Shown here piece by piece: positions 11,082-20,172 of a stretch of DNA of 64,000 nucleotides. The notes under the pieces are model-generated. The model made no database searches and was not told the origin of the DNA. It worked only from the letters and a program-made list of their open reading frames with translations. The first letter of the stretch is position 1. Every line of letters begins with the position of its first letter. This DNA comes from Citricoccus sp. SGAir0253 (GTDB taxonomy: Bacteria > Actinomycetota > Actinomycetes > Actinomycetales > Micrococcaceae). The position numbers and the translations under genes were made by a program. The stretch is taken from positions 2,232,001 through 2,296,000 of the forward strand of contig NZ_CP039424.1 of the NCBI RefSeq assembly GCF_005877055.1, in the 5' to 3' direction.

Positions 11082-11103
11082 GCCCGGGGCGGTCCTAGGC
11101 CCG
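11073..11103. terminator. Bidirectional terminator carrying both convergent stop codons
   Basis: CGGGCCTAGG (11073-11082) and CCTAGGCCCG (11094-11103) form a perfect 10-bp inverted repeat. The TAG of the plus-strand acetyltransferase (11079-11081) and the TAG of the minus-strand symporter (11097-11095) both lie in the arms. It should act in both directions. Confidence 0.7.
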
Positions 11104-12621
11104 GACGGCGCGCTCGGCGGGCTCCGCGCCGCGGGACACCGCCACGGCCTCGTCGAACTCGGCGTCGATCTCGGGGTCCCGGCGGTGGGTCGCGAGCGAG
11201 ACCGCGATGCCGGCGACGGCCGCGAGGACGAAGCCGGGCACGATCTCGTAGAGGGCGAAGGTCCCGCCCCACGCCTCGTCCGGCATGTTGCCCCACCAGA
11301 ACACCACGACGGTGCCGACCACGAGGGCGGTGATCGCACCGGCCGCGTTGAAGCGCCGCCAGAACAGGGACAGGATGACGATCGGCCCGAACGACGCCCC
11401 GAAGCCGGCCCACGCGAAGGCGACGAGCTCCAGCACGCTGGACTCCGGGTCCAGGGCGAGCAGCAGGGCGACGACGGAGACCACGACCACGCCGGTCCGT
11501 CCCAGCCACAGCCCGGCCCGCGGACTGGCCTCGCGACCCACGAGCTTGTAGAGGTCCTCCACCAGGGCCGAGGAACACACGATCAGCTGCGAGGAGATGG
11601 TGGACATGACGGCCGCCAGCACGGCGGCCAGGACCAGGCCGGCCACGAGCGGGTGGAACAGGACCTGGGACAGGGCCAGGAAGACGGTCTCGGGGTCCTC
11701 GAGGGTCATCCCCGGGTTCGCCTGGACGTACGCGATGCCGACGAGGGCCGTCATGATCGCCCCGAGGGCGCAGATCGCCATCCAGGCGATGCCGATCCGC
11801 CGGCCGACCACGGCGTCCTTCGCCGAGCGCAGGGCCATGAACCGCACGATGATGTGGGGCTGCCCGAAGTAGCCCAGGCCCCAGGCCAGCGCGGAGGCGA
11901 CGCCGACCACCGTGGCGCCGCCGAGCAGGGACAGGCGGTCGCCGCCGCCGGCGGCGTCGGCGGCCTGGATGGAGGAGACGACCTCGCCCCAGCCGCCGAG
12001 GTGGATGATCGCCACGACGGGCACGGCGACCAGGGCGGCCAGCATCATCAGGCCCTGGACCACGTCGGTCAGGGAGGCCCCGAGGAACCCGCCGAAGAGC
12101 GTGTAGACGATCGTGATGCCGGCGACCAGGAACATGCCGAACAGGTAGGTGGAGCCGAAGGAGGACTCGAAGAACTTGCCGCCGGAGACCATGCCGGAGG
12201 AGACGTAGAAGGTGAAGAAGACGAGGATGACCAGGCCCGCCACGATGCGCAGCACCCGCGTGCGGTCCCGGAAGCGGTTCTCCAGGAACGAGGGGATGGT
12301 GATGGAGTTGCGGGCCACCTCGGTGTAGGCACGCAGCCGGGGGGCGACGAACTTCCAGTTCAGCCACGCGCCGACCGTCAGGCCGATCGCGATCCAGGCC
12401 TCGACCAGGCCTGCGGCGTAGACGGCACCGGGCAGGCCCAGCAGCAGCCAGCCGGACATGTCCGAGGCCCCGGCCGACAGGGCCGCCACGGAGGGCCGCA
12501 TCCTGCGCCCGGCCAGCATGTAGTCGTCGAGGTCCGAGTTGTTGCGGGCGGCGTAGAACCCGATGGCCAGCATGGCCGCGAAGTACAGGCCGATCGCGAT
12601 GATCTTGAAGGTGTAGTCCAT
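11095..12621 (-). CDS. putP: Sodium/proline symporter
   Basis: A 508-residue inner-membrane transporter of the sodium:solute symporter family, importing proline with Na+. It is strongly hydrophobic with about 13 predicted membrane segments. The PutP-like DDYMLAGRRM, GASDMSGWLLLGLPG and TEVARNSITIPSFLENRF stretches occupy the first 115 residues. The start ATG has GAGGAGACC upstream. It is the last gene before the convergent GNAT gene and is separated by 174 nt from the upstream ABC genes. No proline-catabolic gene is in the window, so it may serve osmotic or nitrogen needs. Confidence 0.92.
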   Translation of the reverse strand: MDYTFKIIAIGLYFAAMLAIGFYAARNNSDLDDYMLAGRRMRPSVAALSAGASDMSGWLLLGLPGAVYAAGLVEAWIAIGLTVGAWLNWKFVAPRLRAYTEVARNSITIPSFLENRFRDRTRVLRIVAGLVILVFFTFYVSSGMVSGGKFFESSFGSTYLFGMFLVAGITIVYTLFGGFLGASLTDVVQGLMMLAALVAVPVVAIIHLGGWGEVVSSIQAADAAGGGDRLSLLGGATVVGVASALAWGLGYFGQPHIIVRFMALRSAKDAVVGRRIGIAWMAICALGAIMTALVGIAYVQANPGMTLEDPETVFLALSQVLFHPLVAGLVLAAVLAAVMSTISSQLIVCSSALVEDLYKLVGREASPRAGLWLGRTGVVVVSVVALLLALDPESSVLELVAFAWAGFGASFGPIVILSLFWRRFNAAGAITALVVGTVVVFWWGNMPDEAWGGTFALYEIVPGFVLAAVAGIAVSLATHRRDPEIDAEFDEAVAVSRGAEPAERAVRA

Positions 12622-12696
12622 GGTCTCCTCGTTTCCGGGACCCGTGCCCCGTCCCGGCAGCGGTCAGGCACCGTCCGGGGAGGCACGGCTCGGGCC

Positions 12697-12732
12697 CCCG
12701 TGGCGGGGTGCCCGGGGTCACCCTGCCACGGG
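12697..12732 (-). terminator. Imperfect hairpin after the ABC transporter genes
   Basis: CCCGTGGCGGGGTG (12697-12710) pairs, with one bulge, with CACCCTGCCACGGG (12719-12732). It lies between the ABC ATPase stop and putP on the same strand, so it probably ends the ABC transcript. Confidence 0.45.
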
Positions 12733-12795
12733 ACGGCACGGATCACCAGCCGACGCCCCGGCCGCGCCGTTCCCCGGGCAGGTCCGTCCGCGGGC

Positions 12796-13587
12796 CTACT
12801 GCAGCAGGGTCTTGTCGTCGATCGTGGCGCCCTTGATCTTCTCGAACTCGCCGAGCAGGTCCTTCACGGTGCGCCCGCGCTTCTCCTCCTCGGACAGGTC
12901 CAGAATGATCCGGCCCTCGTGCATCATGATCAGCCGATTGCCCACGCGCAGGGCCTGCTCCATGTTGTGGGTGACCATCAGGGTGGTCAGCCCCTTCTCC
13001 TCGACGACCTGCCTCGTCAGCCGCGTCACGAGGTCCGCGCGCTGCGGGTCCAGGGCGGCCGTGTGCTCGTCCAGCAGCAGGATCTTCGGGTCCGAGAAGG
13101 TGGCCATCAGCAGGCTCAGGGCCTGGCGCTGGCCGCCGGAGAGCAGGCCGACCTTGGCCTTGAGCCGGTTCTCCAGCCCCAGCTCGAGGGTGGCGAGCTC
13201 GTCGGCGAACCGGCGCCGCTTGGCCCGCGTGACCCCGAGGGACAGCCGGCGGGACTGCCCGCGGCGGTCCGCGATGGCCATGTTCTCCTCGATCGTCAGG
13301 TGCGGCGCCGTGCCGGCCATCGGATCCTGGAACACGCGGCCGACGAAGGCCGCCCGCTGATGGTCCTGCAGCCGGGTGACGTCCCGGCCGTCGATCACCA
13401 CGGTGCCCTCGTCCGGGGACAGGTCGCCCGAGACGATGTTCAGCACGGTGGACTTGCCGGCGCCGTTGGAGCCGATGACGGTCACGAAGTCGCCCTCGGC
13501 CAGGTCCAGGTCCACCCCGCGCAGGGCGCGGCGCTCGTTGACGGTGCCGGCGAAGAAGGTCTTGGAGACGGAGGAAACGGTCAGCAT
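12796..13587 (-). CDS. ABC transporter ATP-binding protein
   Basis: A 263-residue ATPase powering the importer encoded with it. Walker A is GSNGAGKST near residue 38, the signature is LLSGGQRQALSL, and Walker B is ILLLDEHTAALD. The usual LDEPTAALD reads LDEHTAALD here, as in many ATPases of this importer subfamily. Its ATG overlaps the permease stop by one base (TGATG), so translation is coupled. Confidence 0.93.
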   Translation of the reverse strand: MLTVSSVSKTFFAGTVNERRALRGVDLDLAEGDFVTVIGSNGAGKSTVLNIVSGDLSPDEGTVVIDGRDVTRLQDHQRAAFVGRVFQDPMAGTAPHLTIEENMAIADRRGQSRRLSLGVTRAKRRRFADELATLELGLENRLKAKVGLLSGGQRQALSLLMATFSDPKILLLDEHTAALDPQRADLVTRLTRQVVEEKGLTTLMVTHNMEQALRVGNRLIMMHEGRIILDLSEEEKRGRTVKDLLGEFEKIKGATIDDKTLLQ

Positions 13588-14564
13588 CAGCGCTCTCCCT
13601 GCTCGATCGTGGTGGTGGCGGTGCCGGCGCCCGGGGCGCCGGCGGCCAGGGCGGGGGCGCCGGGCGTCTCGTCCACCACGGCCGCCTGGCCCGTGCGGGC
13701 CTTGGTGCGACGGCGCCGGCGGAAGAACGGCAGCTGCGGGACGACGAGGGCCAGCACCACGAGGACCGCGGAGATGAGCTTCATGTCGTTCGGGTTCAGC
13801 CCCGCCTCGAGGGAGAGCTGGATGACCACGCGGTAGATCACCGAGCCGATGACCACCGCGAGCGCGGCGACGAGGATCGTGCGCGTGCCGAAGATCGCCT
13901 GGCCGATGATGACCGAGGCCAGCCCCGCCAGGATCAGGCCGATGCCCATGCCGATGTCGGCGAAGCCCTGGTACTGGGCGATCACCGCGCCGCACATGCC
14001 GACGAGCCCGTTGGACAGGGCCAGGCCGAGGATCTTCTGGTTGTCGGTGTTGACGCCGAAGGACCGGATCATCCGCTCGTTGTCGCCCGTGGCCTGCATG
14101 GCCAGGCCGGTGTCCGTGTGCAGGAACCACACGAGCACGAGCGCCAGGACGAGGGCGAGCGCCGCGAAGGCGGCGATGCCCAGCGGCCCGCCGAGGACCC
14201 CGGCGGTGCGCAGGGGCGTGATGGCGGTCTCCTCGCCGAGCAGCGGGACGTTGGCCTTGCCCATGATGCGCAGGTTGATCGAGTACAGGGCGATCTGGGT
14301 GAGGATGCCCGCGAGCAGGCCGTTGATGCGGCCCTTCGTGTTGAGCAGTCCCGTGATGACGCCGGCGATGAGCCCGGCCACGAAGGCCATGACGATCGCG
14401 ACGAGGGGGTCGATGCCGTTGGTGATCGAGATGGCGGCGACGGCGGCCCCGGTCGTGAACGAACCGTCCACCGTCAGGTCGGGGAAGTCGAGGATGCGGA
14501 AGGTCAGGTAGACCCCCAGCGCCATGATGGCGTAGATCAGACCGAGTTCGATGGCGGTCGTCAT
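13587..14564 (-). CDS. ABC transporter permease (Liv/ribose-type fold)
   Basis: A 325-residue membrane protein with eight or nine hydrophobic segments and the branched-chain-type permease pattern (IYAIMALGVYLTFRILDFPDLTVDG at the start is family-typical; position 6-30). It partners the ATPase downstream and the lipoprotein upstream. The C-terminal 40 residues are charged and then Ala/Pro-rich. ATG at 14564 has GGAG nine bases upstream, which decides against a start at 14621. This transporter class often carries small amino acids or derivatives; tryptophan has been proposed for relatives, but nothing here proves the substrate. Confidence 0.9.
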   Translation of the reverse strand: MTTAIELGLIYAIMALGVYLTFRILDFPDLTVDGSFTTGAAVAAISITNGIDPLVAIVMAFVAGLIAGVITGLLNTKGRINGLLAGILTQIALYSINLRIMGKANVPLLGEETAITPLRTAGVLGGPLGIAAFAALALVLALVLVWFLHTDTGLAMQATGDNERMIRSFGVNTDNQKILGLALSNGLVGMCGAVIAQYQGFADIGMGIGLILAGLASVIIGQAIFGTRTILVAALAVVIGSVIYRVVIQLSLEAGLNPNDMKLISAVLVVLALVVPQLPFFRRRRRTKARTGQAAVVDETPGAPALAAGAPGAGTATTTIEQGER

Positions 14565-14589
14565 GGCAGCTCCAATGTGGCTGGATCGG

Positions 14590-14624
14590 GCGGTGCCGCC
14601 CCGGGGTCGCCGGGGCGGCACCGC
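14590..14624 (-). terminator. Strong hairpin between binding-protein and permease genes
   Basis: A perfect 15-bp inverted repeat, GCGGTGCCGCCCCGG at 14590-14604 with its complement at 14610-14624, occupies the 88-nt gap between two same-strand operon genes. It likely lets the binding-protein message accumulate above the permease/ATPase message, either by partial termination or by protecting the 3' end. Confidence 0.6.
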
Positions 14625-14652
14625 GAAGGAGTCGAAGGGGACGGGGAGGAGG

Positions 14653-15678
14653 TTACTCGCCGACAGTGTGGTCGGCCTCGTCCAGCACGGACTGCGGGAT
14701 CTCCACGCCCATGGACTCGGCCGCGGAGGGGTTGACGTACAGCTCCGGCTCGGTCTGGGTCTCCACCGGCATGGTGGCCGGGTCGGCGCCCTCGGTGAGG
14801 ATCCGGGCGGCCATGTCCGCGGTCTGCTGGCCCAGCTTCTCGTAGTTCAGGCCGTAGGTGGCCACGGCGCCGCGCTCCACGGAGTCGCCCTCGGCCGCGA
14901 TGACCGGGACCTGCTCGTTCCGCGCCACGCCGATCAGGGACTCCAGCGCGGAGACCACGGCGTTGTCGGTCGGCACGTAGAACGCGTCCACGTCCAGCGA
15001 GTTCGCGGCCTGCTGGACCTCGGAGGAGTTGGAGACGGTCGCCTCGACGATCTCCAGGCCGAGCTCGGAGGCGGCCTCCTTGGCCCAGTCGACCTGGACC
15101 TGCGAGTTGACCTCGCCCGAGGAGTAGACCACGCCGACGCGCTTGGCGTCCGGGGCCAGCTCCTTCAGCAGGGACAGCTGCTCCTTGACGGGGTTCGCGT
15201 CCGAGGTGCCGGTGACGTTGCCGCCGGGCGCCTCGTTGGAGTCGACGAGCTGGGCGGAGACCGGGTCGGTGACGGCGGTGAACAGGACGGGGACGTCGGT
15301 GACCGCCTGGGCCACGGTCTGGGCGGACGGGGTGGCGATGGCCAGGATGAGGTCCTTGTCCGCACCGGCGAAGGTGCCGGCGATCGTGTTGGCCGTGCCC
15401 TGGTCGCCCTGGGCGTTCTGCACGTCGAGCTCGGCGTCCAGCCCGGCGTCCTTCAGCCCGTCCTCGAAGCCCTTGAGGGCCGCGTCGAGGGAGGGGTGGG
15501 TCACGTACTGGGAGACGCCGATCGAGTACGTCTCGCCGGACGCGCCGGCCCCGTCGGACGCCCCGCCGCCCGCGCCGCCGTCGTTCCCGGAGCCGCCGCA
15601 GGCGGTCAGGGCGAGGGCGGAGACGGCCAGGAGGGCCCCGGCGCGGATCCCGGTGCGAGCCTTGTGGGTGCGAATCAT
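14653..15678 (-). CDS. ABC transporter substrate-binding lipoprotein (PF04392 type)
   Basis: A 341-residue lipoprotein that should capture the substrate outside the membrane. The signal peptide ends in a lipobox, LALTAC, with cysteine near residue 27, followed by a Gly/Ser-rich linker. The body matches the ABC_sub_bind fold (SIGVSQYVTHPSLDAALKGF; VPVLFTAVTDPVSAQL; RVGVVYSSGE). ATG at 15678 is preceded by AAAGGA. It heads the importer operon; a TTGACT hexamer lies about 80 nt upstream. Confidence 0.92.
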   Translation of the reverse strand: MIRTHKARTGIRAGALLAVSALALTACGGSGNDGGAGGGASDGAGASGETYSIGVSQYVTHPSLDAALKGFEDGLKDAGLDAELDVQNAQGDQGTANTIAGTFAGADKDLILAIATPSAQTVAQAVTDVPVLFTAVTDPVSAQLVDSNEAPGGNVTGTSDANPVKEQLSLLKELAPDAKRVGVVYSSGEVNSQVQVDWAKEAASELGLEIVEATVSNSSEVQQAANSLDVDAFYVPTDNAVVSALESLIGVARNEQVPVIAAEGDSVERGAVATYGLNYEKLGQQTADMAARILTEGADPATMPVETQTEPELYVNPSAAESMGVEIPQSVLDEADHTVGE

Positions 15679-15758
15679 CAGGGTGGTCCTTTCCACGATC
15701 CGGTCCCGCGGTGGCTGGACGCAGGCTGCGCCGAGGTGGGATGACCGGGGACGTTGGT

Positions 15759-15764
15759 AGTCAA
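15759..15764 (-). promoter_or_regulatory. Possible -35 box of the ABC importer operon
   Basis: TTGACT, read on the minus strand at 15764-15759, sits in an AT-richer stretch (15760-15830) that stands out from its surroundings. No good -10 hexamer follows at 16-18 nt, so the promoter is tentative. I looked for a T-box leader here and did not find one. Confidence 0.3.
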
Positions 15765-15963
15765 GAATAGACGTGACGCACAACACAATGCACCATAAGA
15801 CCTCCTGTCCGTGGAAAATCCGCATCCGCAACGCCGATCCGCAGAACTTCTGCTCGCCCTCGGCCCGGATTCCGGACCCCGCCGGGACGACTCGGCGCTC
15901 CCCGGGAGGACCCCGCAGACGATCGGGGCCGCAGGCCCCCCGGCGACTAGACTGTCCGGTGCC

Positions 15964-18900
15964 ATGTCCGACGCCTCCGCCGCCCCCGCCGCGGCCTCCT
16001 CCGCGCCCGCTCCCGCCACCGCCCCGCCGGCCTCCGCCGTGCCGCCCGGGGACCGGCGCCCGCGCCTGGAGTACCCGCCCGAGCTGCCGGTCTCGGCCGA
16101 GCGGGACACCATCAAGGACGCGATCCGCGGCCACCAGGTCGTCATCGTGGCCGGGGAGACCGGCTCGGGCAAGACCACCCAGCTGCCCAAGATGCTCCTG
16201 GAGCTGGCCCAGGACCCGGACGAGCCCGCGGTGTCCGGCACCGGGATGATCGGCCACACCCAGCCGCGGCGGCTCGCCGCCCGCTCCGTCGCCGAGCGCA
16301 TCGCCCACGAGGTCGGGACCCCCATCGGCACGGACGTCGGCTACCAGGTCCGGTTCACGGCCGAGACCTCGGCGGACACCCGCATCAAGGTGATGACGGA
16401 CGGCATCCTGCTCGCGGAGATCCAGCACGACCGGCTGCTCTCGCGCTACGCGGCCATCATCATCGACGAGGCCCACGAGCGCAGCCTGAACATCGACGTG
16501 CTGTTGGGCTACCTCAAGCGCATCCTGCCCGAGCGGCCGGACCTGCGGGTGGTGATCACCTCCGCGACGATCGACCCGGAGTCCTTCGCGGCGCACTTCG
16601 CCGCCCCGCCGGCCGAGGAGGGCGGGGAGCCGGTGCCGGCCCCCGTCATCGAGGTCTCCGGGCGCACCTACCCGGTGGAGGTGCGCTACCGGCCGCTGGA
16701 CCAGCCCCGCCCGCTGGACGATCCCGAGGACGACGCGGACGACGCCGAGGACGCGCGCGACCCGGTGGACGCGGTGTGCGACGCCGTCGACGAGCTCTCG
16801 CGCGAGGCCCCCGGGGACATCCTCGTGTTCTTCTCCGGGGAGCGGGAGATCCGCGACACGGCCGAGGCCCTGGCCCCGCGCGTGGCCGCGAACCGCCGGC
16901 TGGCCGGTGCGGAGGTCCTGCCCCTGTACGGCCGGCTCTCCATGGCCGAGCAGCACCGCGTGTTCTCCCCCGGCGGGCGGCGCCGGATCGTGCTGGCCAC
17001 GAACGTGGCGGAGACGTCCCTGACGGTGCCGGGCATCAAGTACGTGATCGACACCGGCACCGCGCGCATCTCGCGGTACTCGCACCGCACCAAGGTCCAG
17101 CGCCTGCCGATCGAGCGGATCAGCCAGGCCAGCGCCAACCAGCGCTCGGGACGGTGCGGGCGCACCTCGGACGGCATCGCCATCCGGCTGTACTCCGAGG
17201 AGGACTACCTCTCCCGCCCCGAGTTCACCGACCCGGAGATCCTGCGCACCAACCTCTCCGCGGTCATCCTGCAGATGTGCTCCATGGGCGTGGCCCGCAC
17301 CCCGGCGGACGTGGGCGACTTCCCCTTCCTGCAGGCCCCGGATCCGCGCCAGGTGGCGGACGGGGCCACCGTGCTGACCGAGCTCGGCGCCCTGGCCAGC
17401 GGCCGGCCGGACGCCGCGGGCCGGACCCACCCCAAGGGCACGATCACCCCCGTTGGCCGCAAGCTCGCGCGCCTGCCCGTGGACCCGCGGCTGGGCCGGA
17501 TGATCGTGGAGGCCGGCGAGCGCGGCTGCGTGCGCGAGGTCATGGTGCTGGCGGCGGCGCTGACCATCCAGGACCCCCGGGAGCGGCCCACCGAGCAGCG
17601 CGCCCAGGCGGACGAGCAGCACGCCCGGTTCGCGGACGAGAACTCGGACTTCTCCGCCCTGCTGAACCTGTGGTCCTACCTGCGCACGCAGCAGAAGGAG
17701 CTCTCCGGCAACCAGTTCCGCCGGCTGTGCCGGGCCGAGCACATCAACTACCTGCGGGTCCGGGAATGGCAGGACCTGGTCCAGCAGCTGCGCCAGCTGG
17801 CGAAGCCCCTGGGCATCTCGGTCTCGCCCGGGCCCGTGGACCCCGTGGGCCAGCACGAGCCGGTGCACCGGTCCCTGCTGGCGGGGCTGCTGTCCCACAT
17901 CGGGTCCTGGGACGAGCGCAAGCGCGAGTACGCCGGCGCCCGCAACACCCGGTTCGCGGTGTTCCCCGGCTCGGCGCTGTTCCGCAAGCGCCATCCGTTC
18001 GTGATGGCCGCCGAGCTCGTGGAGACCTCCCGGCTGTGGGCGCGCATGGTCGCGCGCATCGACCCCGACTGGGCGGTGGAGGCGGCCGGCCCGCTGGCCA
18101 AGCGCACCTACAACGAACCGCACTGGTCCCGCCGCTCCGGATCGGTCGTGGCGCGAGAGAAGGTCACCCTCTTCGGCGTCACCCTGGTCCCGGACCGGAC
18201 CGTCCAGTTCTGGCGGATCGACCCCGTCCTGTCCCGCGAGCTGTTCATCCGGCACGCCCTCGTGGAGGGCGACTGGCGCACCCGGCACCACTTCTTCGCG
18301 CGCAACCGCCAGGCGCTCGCGGAGGTCGAGGAGCTGGAGACGCGCCTGCGCCGGAGGGACCTGCGGGTCTCGGACCAGGACCTGTTCGAGTTCTACGACG
18401 CGCGGGTGCCCGCCTCGGTGGTCTCGGAGCGGCACTTCGACGCGTGGTGGAAGAAGCAGCGCCACCGCACCCCGGAGCTGCTGGACTTCGACCCGGCGGC
18501 GCTGCTGGCCGTGGACGCCCAGGACCTGGACACGGACCAGTTCCCCACCACGTTCCACCACCCCACGGAGGGCGGCGGGGTGGACCTGGAGCTGTCCTAT
18601 GACTTCAACCCGGCCGCCACCGCGGGCGAGCCGGACGGCATCACGGTCATCATCCCCGTGCTGCTGCTCAACCAGATGGACCCCGAGCGGTTCCGCTGGC
18701 TCGTCCCGGGCCTGCGGGTGGAGCTCGTCACGGCGCTGATCCGGTCCCTGCCCAAGGCCGTGCGCAAGACCGTGGTGCCGGCCCCGGACGTGGCGCGCGC
18801 CGCCGTCGAGCGCCTCGCCGAGGAGGCCGACCCGCAGCGGGACGACCTGCTGCCCGCGCTGGAGCTGGTCCTGCGCCGGCTGCGCGGGGTCGTCATCCCG

Positions 18901-20121
18901 CCGGGTTCCTGGGACCTCTCGGCCGTGCCGGCCCACCTCGTGCCCGACTACCGGGTGGTGGACGCCCGGGGCGCCGTCATCGGCGCCGGCCAGGACCTCG
19001 CGGCCCTGCAGGACCGCCTCGCCGGGCAGAACCGGACGGCGATCGCCGAGTCCCTCGCCCGCGCCTCCGGTGCGGGCTCGTCCCCGGCTGCCGGCAGGCC
19101 CGACGGCGGCGCCCCCTCCCCCGCGGCCCTCGCCGGTGCCCCGGGCACGGCGGGCGACGGCGGCCGCGGCGGGCGCGGTCGCGGACGGGGCGGGGGCCGC
19201 GGCGCGGCGGCCGGCCCGGTGCTCGCCGAGCGGCACGGGCTGACGACCTGGGACCTCGGGGACATCCCCCGCAAGCTGGACACGACCGTCTCGGCCGGCT
19301 CCGGGACCCAGCGCATCACCGGATACCCGGGCCTCGTGGCGGAGGCGCTGCCGGACGGGTCCCCCGCGGCCGGGCTGATCGTGCACCGCACGGAGCAGGA
19401 CCAGCACGCCGCGCACCGCGGCGGGGTGGCCGCGCTGCTGCTGGCCCGGCTGCCGAGCCCGCAGCGCTACGTCCTGGACCACCTGGACAACCGGGAGAAG
19501 CTGACCTTCACGCAGAACCCCCACGGCTCCGTGGACCAGCTCGTGGCCGACTGCACGCGGGCCGCCGTGGACCGCCTGCTGCCGGAGGAGCTGCCGTACA
19601 CCGCGGCCGGCTTCGAGGCGCTGTTCGGCACGGTGCGCGCCGAGCTGATCGACACCGTGTTCGCCGTGACGGCGGTGGTCGAGCGCGTGCTCGCCCGCGC
19701 CGCACAGGTGCGCCGCCAGCTCAAGGGATCGGTCTCCCTGGCGATGGCCCCGGCGCTGAGCGACATCAAGGCGCAGCTCGAGCAGCTCGTCTTCCCGGGG
19801 TTCGTGGCGGCGACCGGCTGGCGCCACCTGCAGCACCTGCCCCGGTACCTGGACGGGATGCTGCGCCGGATCGAGCGGCTCCAGTCCGGTGGGCACGTCC
19901 AGCGCGACGCCCGGGACATGGCCGTGGTGCAGTCCCTCGAGGACGACTTCGACGCCGCCGTGGCCGCGCTGCCCGCCGGCCGTCCCGTGCCCCCGGAGCT
20001 GGAGGAGGTGCGCTGGCTGCTCGAGGAGCTGCGCGTGGGCCTCTTCGCCCAGGAGCTCGGGACCGCCGTCAGCGTGTCGGAGAAGCGCGTGCGCCAGGCC
20101 CTGCGCCGGGCCACCGACTGA
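15964..20121 (+). CDS. hrpA: ATP-dependent RNA helicase HrpA
   Basis: A 1385-residue DEAH-box helicase. The helicase core has GETGSGKTTQLPK near residue 63, DEAHERSLN near 173 and the QRSGRCGRT motif VI near 395, followed by the helicase-associated and C-terminal DUF3418 domains. Length fits the HrpA family. Around residues 1058-1082 an Arg/Gly-rich stretch (GRGGRGRGRGGGRG) interrupts the C-terminal domain, resembling RGG RNA-binding linkers. The ATG at 15964 lacks a ribosome site but has TAGACT ending 10 nt upstream. HrpA helps rescue colliding ribosomes in E. coli; here the role is inferred from family. Confidence 0.95.
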   Translation: MSDASAAPAAASSAPAPATAPPASAVPPGDRRPRLEYPPELPVSAERDTIKDAIRGHQVVIVAGETGSGKTTQLPKMLLELAQDPDEPAVSGTGMIGHTQPRRLAARSVAERIAHEVGTPIGTDVGYQVRFTAETSADTRIKVMTDGILLAEIQHDRLLSRYAAIIIDEAHERSLNIDVLLGYLKRILPERPDLRVVITSATIDPESFAAHFAAPPAEEGGEPVPAPVIEVSGRTYPVEVRYRPLDQPRPLDDPEDDADDAEDARDPVDAVCDAVDELSREAPGDILVFFSGEREIRDTAEALAPRVAANRRLAGAEVLPLYGRLSMAEQHRVFSPGGRRRIVLATNVAETSLTVPGIKYVIDTGTARISRYSHRTKVQRLPIERISQASANQRSGRCGRTSDGIAIRLYSEEDYLSRPEFTDPEILRTNLSAVILQMCSMGVARTPADVGDFPFLQAPDPRQVADGATVLTELGALASGRPDAAGRTHPKGTITPVGRKLARLPVDPRLGRMIVEAGERGCVREVMVLAAALTIQDPRERPTEQRAQADEQHARFADENSDFSALLNLWSYLRTQQKELSGNQFRRLCRAEHINYLRVREWQDLVQQLRQLAKPLGISVSPGPVDPVGQHEPVHRSLLAGLLSHIGSWDERKREYAGARNTRFAVFPGSALFRKRHPFVMAAELVETSRLWARMVARIDPDWAVEAAGPLAKRTYNEPHWSRRSGSVVAREKVTLFGVTLVPDRTVQFWRIDPVLSRELFIRHALVEGDWRTRHHFFARNRQALAEVEELETRLRRRDLRVSDQDLFEFYDARVPASVVSERHFDAWWKKQRHRTPELLDFDPAALLAVDAQDLDTDQFPTTFHHPTEGGGVDLELSYDFNPAATAGEPDGITVIIPVLLLNQMDPERFRWLVPGLRVELVTALIRSLPKAVRKTVVPAPDVARAAVERLAEEADPQRDDLLPALELVLRRLRGVVIPPGSWDLSAVPAHLVPDYRVVDARGAVIGAGQDLAALQDRLAGQNRTAIAESLARASGAGSSPAAGRPDGGAPSPAALAGAPGTAGDGGRGGRGRGRGGGRGAAAGPVLAERHGLTTWDLGDIPRKLDTTVSAGSGTQRITGYPGLVAEALPDGSPAAGLIVHRTEQDQHAAHRGGVAALLLARLPSPQRYVLDHLDNREKLTFTQNPHGSVDQLVADCTRAAVDRLLPEELPYTAAGFEALFGTVRAELIDTVFAVTAVVERVLARAAQVRRQLKGSVSLAMAPALSDIKAQLEQLVFPGFVAATGWRHLQHLPRYLDGMLRRIERLQSGGHVQRDARDMAVVQSLEDDFDAAVAALPAGRPVPPELEEVRWLLEELRVGLFAQELGTAVSVSEKRVRQALRRATD

Positions 20122-20172
20122 GCCGGCGCCGGGCCGGGACCGCCCCGCCGGGGGACCCGTCCGCGGGAGGCG

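Noticed and set aside
15679-15963. T-box or other riboswitch before the ABC importer
   Set aside because: Tryptophan-type importers of this class sometimes have a T-box. I looked for the conserved T-box sequence and a specifier stem on the minus strand and found neither.
14653-19896. Very long antisense open frame (over 1700 codons) opposite hrpA
   Set aside because: It runs through the real substrate-binding gene and then the complement of hrpA; the amino-acid composition is Arg/Gly/Val-rich without domains, as expected for shadows in GC-rich DNA.
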